Shown: piece after piece, positions 58,833 through 64,000 of the stretch
Layout of the letters: each line of letters starts with the position of its first letter
Numbering within the stretch: position 1 is the stretch's first letter
Origin: Cordylochernes scorpioides
Taxonomy: Eukaryota > Arthropoda > Arachnida > Pseudoscorpiones > Chernetidae
NCBI GenBank assembly: GCA_030710605.1
Contig: CP092863.1
Coordinates: forward strand, 55,394,507-55,458,506
Direction: 5' to 3'
DNA length: 64,000 nt
Program-made: the position numbers and the translations under genes
The notes under the pieces: generated by a model
Seen by the model: the letters and a program-made list of their open reading frames with translations, nothing else
Databases searched by the model: none
Told to the model about the DNA's origin: nothing

Positions 58833-59850
58833 CTAAGTCAAAATAAAGAAAACAGATTTATATTCGATGTAGTTTAAATTACTAGCTACAACAGTCTCGA
58901 GACGAGTGCGGAATGAAGCACAGGCCTTGGCGAGGATGACCTTATCCATTAGGGTCATCACCGTGTGAACCGCTCTCTTGACAGACTGGATGGTGTTGTG
59001 GGAAGCTTTGCTGACATATCTCTCAATAACACCCTATACATAGTTGTCGAGGGGATTGCAGTCTGGAGAGTTAGTTGGATAAATATCAGGACTCCGAGAC
59101 TGGGAATGTCAAGTGTCAGTCACGATTGTGTATTTTTTCCCTTGTGGGCTGGAGCCGAGTCCTGTTGGAAGATATCCTTCCTTCCAGTGGCCAACATGTC
59201 CATCCAAGGCTTCACCACGGTCTCCGAGACTTTGATGTAGGTATCAGCGTTCATTCTAAGATTATTTTCAAAGAAATTGGAAGGCGTGACAACAACTTCA
59301 CTGCTGATAACGCAGTCACGGAGGCAGGAAATTTAATGTGAATCACGACAGGTGTACTTCTGAAGAGTCTTTACATATCCAGCGACCATTCCTGAGATTT
59401 ATATTTTGGTCCACGTCAAAGTTATTCTCATCAGAGAAGAAATTCAGCATAACACAAGCGTCATTTTTCACGTTGTTGAGGAGGGCAGAAGCCTTTACTT
59501 TTCTGTTATATACTCAGTCAGCTTTTGGTCTTTTTGAAGGGAACATGACTTGAGACCAAAGTCCTCATGGATAGTTCGGAGAATTGTCATAAAGTCAAAG
59601 TCCATTTCCTTGGCTATAGCGCGCTCATTCTCTTCCCAGGGCTTCAATTAATCTTTTCCTTGACATTTTGGGCAAATTCTTTGCTTCTTACCTTGTCCGA
59701 TCGACGTGGGTGGTTTTTCTTTGCAACCATTCCCTCTTTGTTACTGTCGGCCTCATCAAACTGCTTCTTGACACGATAAATATTGGTTTTGGTCAACTTA
59801 TGAAAGTCCACTATCTTTTTGGGGCTCATTCCGGCGCACAGAGCAACCAT
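58833..59850 (-). pseudogene. mariner-like transposase, decayed
   Basis: On the minus strand from the ATG at 59850: MVALCAGMSPKKIVDFHK, a helix-turn-helix start, then PRRSDKVRSKEFAQNVKEKI before the first stop. Further pieces in changing frames: SDENNFDVDQN (first catalytic Asp), QQDSAPAHKG (second Asp), SPDCNPLD (third Asp), and the end AKACASFRTRLETVV with a stop at 58833. The ~340-codon length fits the family. The spacing of the last two acids suggests a DD37D-type mariner (maT-like) rather than Mos1. Possible TA-flanked ends are near 58818 and 60024, but the inverted repeats there are poor. Similar proteins are, as I recall, abundant in copepods and other crustaceans. Confidence 0.75.
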
Positions 59851-60024
59851 GATGATAGCTCGATTTTAGAATTCTTAATTATTGTTCCAAACTACAATGG
59901 ACACACATGTACTGTTACATTTTACTTATATACGGAAGGAAAAAAAGCATTTTTTTTTTAAATTCAAAGTAGTATTTGTCTTAAGGACTGTCAAACCTAT
60001 TCCCAATTTACCTGATACACCCTC

Positions 60025-60706
60025 TACTACCAGTTTTGTGGTTCGGGGCAGAAAATGAAAAATAAAAAAAAAAGTTTACTAAAGCACGCCTAGTGTTTGT
60101 TGTCTAAATGTTTTTTTTTTTTCATGGAAACACATTTTAGCCACAATTATTCTATTTTGAAAACGGCACACATGTCTTATTGTTATAAAGTATTGATCAT
60201 TATATATATAGATTGTGATCGCATTTGGTATTCGTATGATTCATTCTATTTGTAAATTTTCTCTAGTTGTTCAGGAGGATGAAGGATATGACGACACCAA
60301 GATATGGCAGTAGCTCAGAATATTTTATCATTTGATATTACTCATCTCCCTCTGTATTCATTTTATTAGCCGTGAATGTGTGGCGCGGCGTTGTTATGTT
60401 TAGAGACTGTTCACTAGACAAACATTGTTATAACACAAATTACACATTCTAGTTATTTATTATGGATCAACATCATATATACATAGTAGTAGTCGTGATG
60501 ATAGAAATCATCATTACTAAATCATCATCATCACTGATCTCCATTATATACAAATTAGTACACTCTTGCGCTAATTTGTTTAGGCCTTGAATAGCTTATA
60601 TGTTAAAATATATATCTTTTTAAGCTATTCTGTTATAACGTTATATCTTCATGCGAGCGGTCAGGAAATGCCAATTTTGTTTTTAATATATATATATATA
60701 TATATA
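60025..60706. other. non-coding DNA
   Basis: At 60655-60675 a reversed terminus (GAGCGGTCAGGAAATGCC) resembles those at 50150 and 54715. Otherwise nothing recognised. Confidence 0.4.
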
Positions 60707-61051
60707 CAGTCGACTCTCGATAATTCGAAATTAAAGGGACCAGAGAAAATTTTCAATTTATCAAGAGTTCAAAATAACAGGAGTTTAAACAACCAAGAGG
60801 GAGGAAGGGAAAAAAACAAGTAAACAAGTATTTTAATGAAAAAATCATGATTTATTATTTTAAACATTTGTAAAGTTATTCACAAATGTTTATTTGTGGC
60901 AAGATACTATTCATTTAACTTCTAATTACTAAGGGGACCAATCAATATTGAATTTATTCAACTTATCGATTATTTTTCAAGGGACCTGGAAAACATTCCA
61001 AATTTTCGAGAGATTCAAATAAACGAGTTTCAAATAATCGAGAGTTGAGTG
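60707..61051. mobile_element. pogo/Tigger-like MITE, 345 bp
   Basis: Starts CAGTCGACTCTCGATAATTC and ends, inverted, with TCAAATAATCGAGAGTTGAGTG. TA flanks at 60705-60706 and 61052-61053. Its right half is closely related to the internal segment of the first Helitron family. Confidence 0.82.
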
Positions 61052-61560
61052 TATATCTTCAGTTACCTACAAGGAACTTTTATTAAAGATTGAATAAGGA
61101 GTACCAGTGTATCAGTAGAGAAGTGCAGTAAAATTCATTCAGCATATGACATTTATATCTTTACAATAAAATTGTTGATATTTTACAAAATGAGGAAACC
61201 ATTTATATATATTCAGTATTTTCTTAAAATGTAAAAAGGTCAAAACTCACAAAAATATTATAAAGAAACCTTGTTAAATTTCCGCAAGCAACAATTCCAG
61301 TAACAACACGTCACAAATTGAGTTTTGTTAGGAGGGGAAACATTCTATTTTGTCGTGACGTCGAATTGTTTGAACAAATCAAAGCTTCGGTCAGAACAAC
61401 AGCTTTTGCTGCTGATGCGCCATGGGATCAATTAAGGTTAATCAGGACCCATCATTCCTCCATGTCGTGCCATAGTGTGTCATAAACCTGTCCAGTGATT
61501 TATATTGTGTTCCTTGGAGAGGAACAGGAGGCGTCTTGAAGCTGTGGAATGATTGTGTCT
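61052..61560. other. non-coding DNA
   Basis: Nothing recognised, apart from a diverged part of the following tandem repeat near 61480-61560. Confidence 0.4.
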
Positions 61561-61857
61561 AACCTGCACAGTAGTTATGTGATTCGTATTGTATTACAAG
61601 GAGAAATACATAGCCCACCATTCTTTTATAGCGTACGGTAAACCTGTGGAAAGATTGGGTTGAACCTGCACAGTAGTTATGTGATTCATATTGTATTATA
61701 AGGAGAAATTCATAGCTCGTCATTCTTTCATAGCGTACGGTAAACCTGTGGAAAGATTGGGTTGAACCTGCACAGTAGTTATGTGATTCATATTGTATTA
61801 TAAGGAGAAATCCATAGCTCATCATTCTTTCATAGCGTACGGTAAACCTGTGCATCG
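61561..61857. repeat. 102-bp tandem repeat, three units
   Basis: Units start AACCTGCACAGTAGTTATGT at 61561, 61665 and 61767 (period 102). The open minus-strand frame across it (61559-61855) is a by-product of a period divisible by three. Confidence 0.9.
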
Positions 61858-63477
61858 AATATGTGATCGATATTGGGTTCTGAGAGAAAGTCGAAGTGAA
61901 GGCTATCAGATCACTTGACTAGTGTCAGCTATTTGCGCACAGTAACACTTATTAGTAGTGTGTTGTAGTTATAATAATATTCTAATAGTAAGAATAGAAT
62001 AGAGAATATATCATAATTATAGGTTGGATTTTAATAAGTTGAAGACTTCAGCAACCTTTTAATAAACGTTTATTGTCCTTCGACATTTCAGCGCCCCACT
62101 GTCGCCTTCTAAAATAAAGGTGGAAAGCCTATTAGTAAAGTATTGTCTTTGTCGATATATTATTCCGTATATACACATATGGTAAATTGTTGCCAATTTT
62201 TGTCAAAATCTTTCCAAAGAATTTCAATTATTCAGAATTTTCTCTTTCCTACGTGTCATTCACTTTCTAAGAGGATCTAGCCAGAACGCAAGAGCCTTTA
62301 GTTTTATGTCTTTGAGACATCCGCGGAGAGAGAAAGATATGTCTTTATAATTATTTTTATCATATTGAGATTCATTTTTATGTTGTTAGAAATAGCTTAA
62401 AGTTAGAACTTGCTAATGCACCTCTAGGAATATCCTTGCTAAGCAATTAACTCTCCATATAAACTGTCTGACCTAAATATTTATTGTTTATTCCATACAA
62501 TCAATCTCTATGTCGTTCTTGGAACTGTTATCCGTATTCTAATTTTCCTCTCTCTGCATATATATGATCAAATAGTTTATATTCTTAGTGACAATAACAA
62601 TTCAGATACGACTGTCTGGGTAAATGCTATCAAATTGTACTCGTATTGTTGACAATCACAAATTTTCTTTTTTAAAATAGAACTATGCAGATACATTTCC
62701 CGGTGGTGAAAAGTAGTAAAGATGCGATAATCTACGAATACCTGTTGCTGATAGGGATGTGTCTTTCAAATGTTTTTCTTTTTAGAAACTAGTGATCAAC
62801 ACATTAAAACACCATTTTAACTACTTGTAAATGAATACATACAAGTATACTTGTATATATATATCTTTCTATTTTCATAACTATATTATAAGAAAATATA
62901 TAGAGTTATAAACTTATTCTCGTTTTTATATACTTTACTGGAAATTAGTGACTGCTGACAAATTTACGCCACTTCGTTCTGTCTGCGGCAATCTGTCTTG
63001 TTTCTACCCTGGCAGTGTGTATGGTTCAGTGATGCCGTGGTCTAACCTGACCTGGGCTGCTGCAGCTGTCTTCTGAATAGGAATTAATAAAGAAAAAATG
63101 GGAGTAACCATTCATGCTGTTGCCATGTTGAAACATTTTATAACATAAAAAGTGATGTTTAATATTAGGAAAGGCCAGAATAGGACGTTTTAGTGTAATT
63201 CAGGGGTTATTTTTATTTGATCTGCAATATAAACGGCTCCGAAACATTCAATGCTGAGTTATAGGAGCTAGTTTCGCCGTGAATTTATTATTTTTAATTT
63301 TTTTAGTCATTACTCATGTCCTGAGGTTGAAAAATCTATTTTTTAAAATGTTCATACAATAGTCCTGTGTATATAGAGAAAATGTATAATTATAATAACA
63401 CGATAATATGGGTAAGATCTCTGGATTTCTTAAGAAAGAATGATGGTTGATTGAATATTCGGTTTATTTTTTCAATT
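61858..63477. other. non-coding AT-rich DNA
   Basis: Nothing recognised. Confidence 0.4.
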
Positions 63478-63640
63478 ACCCCTTGTAAACGTGGGGTACA
63501 ATCCATGCCAGAGTCCCTTTTGGTTACTCGAGTTCACTGGTAGGGCTGGACTTTTGCAATAATCGGGGACCTTTGGAGCAATTATTTTTCTGTAAAAAGT
63601 ACTCAGTGTGGGAATCGATCCCGGGCCATGGCCCCCGTTA
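63478..63640 (-). mobile_element. candidate tRNA-related SINE, copy 3
   Basis: Related to 32341-32592 (GGTTACT, GGACTTTTGCAATAATCGGG, TTGGAGCA). On the minus strand it has the B-box-like GGGATCGATTCCC at 63610-63622. Confidence 0.42.
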
Positions 63641-63693
63641 TACCCCCCGTCCACCCACACGGAAATAGGAGCCGTCACCTGACGTCCATTGTT

Positions 63694-63972
63694 TCACGTT
63701 CACATAAATTTTTAGCTGACAGAGCTCCATCTAGAGGAACAGAAATCAATTAAACGTTGATTTAGCTTGTTCCTTGATATTTGGCCAACCCATTTTCTTA
63801 ATAAATCAAGAAAAGCCATCCACGAACGCGTTTTTGGGCTGTTGGCCCTCGTCAACGTGGTGCAGGCTGTATCAAGAAAATGGTTTGGGCAAATATCAGG
63901 AAACAATCAACCTTTAGTTATTTATGTTTCATTATATGGCGCTCTGCCATTTAAAAGCTTATGTGAACGTGG
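63694..63972. repeat. foldback element with ~110-bp imperfect arms
   Basis: The left arm CACGTTCACATAA...CAGAGCTCCATC...TGTTCCTTGATATTTGGCCA...CCATTTTCTT is mirrored on the right (AAGAAAATGG...AAATATCAGGAAACA...GGCGCTCTGCCA...TTATGTGAACGTG). Ends resemble those at 50159 and 54723. Confidence 0.72.
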
Positions 63973-64000
63973 TCAGGTTATTCCCCTTTTGATTTTATTA

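Noticed and set aside
61559-61855. 98-aa minus-strand frame
   Set aside because: It is the translation of three 102-bp tandem units.

Overview
This window is AT-rich, gene-poor DNA from an invertebrate animal, most likely an arthropod. The support is the set of element families present: BEL/Pao, Copia and Ty3/Gypsy LTR retrotransposons, a Mos1-type mariner, a second mariner-like transposase, R1-type LINE fragments and many Helitrons. The second mariner-like transposase resembles forms I associate with copepods, but I cannot name the species. I found no convincing single-copy host gene. The window is a block of nested transposons sitting in and beside a large satellite array.

Layout. 1-887: 3' end of a BEL/Pao element. 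1334-1968: an older repeat, present twice. 1969-13257: a BEL/Pao element with ~1 kb LTRs and a 5-bp target duplication; inside its pol gene is a Copia element (6508-10750), and inside the Copia integrase is a Helitron (8617-9501). 14430-38240: a ~93-bp satellite array of roughly 10 kb in total, split by a Ty3/Gypsy element (18140-22147), two head-to-tail Helitrons (24910-26802), a decayed LINE (to 28283), a second pair of Helitrons (31640-37572) and a LINE tail (37802-38162). The first Helitron of the second pair is itself split by an opposite-strand Helitron that still carries the start of a Helitron transposase gene. 38241-64000: mostly non-coding DNA with MITEs, a second Helitron family, a 5'-truncated LINE with target duplication, a broken multicopy gene, a mariner, a 51-bp minisatellite, a 99-bp-arm palindrome and a decayed mariner-like transposase.

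How it fits together. Each of the three LTR elements lacks an essential part: BEL lacks the middle of gag, Copia lacks RT and RNase H, and Gypsy lacks the protease core. Yet their LTR pairs are identical or nearly so and their target duplications are intact. The simplest reading is recent movement with proteins supplied by relatives elsewhere, although deletion after insertion is not excluded. The Helitrons are mosaics. They contain a pogo-type MITE segment, and some contain a block also found in the BEL LTR, so sequence has passed between unrelated element classes here. Coordinates of element ends come from reading terminal motifs, target duplications and copy-to-copy alignment by eye.
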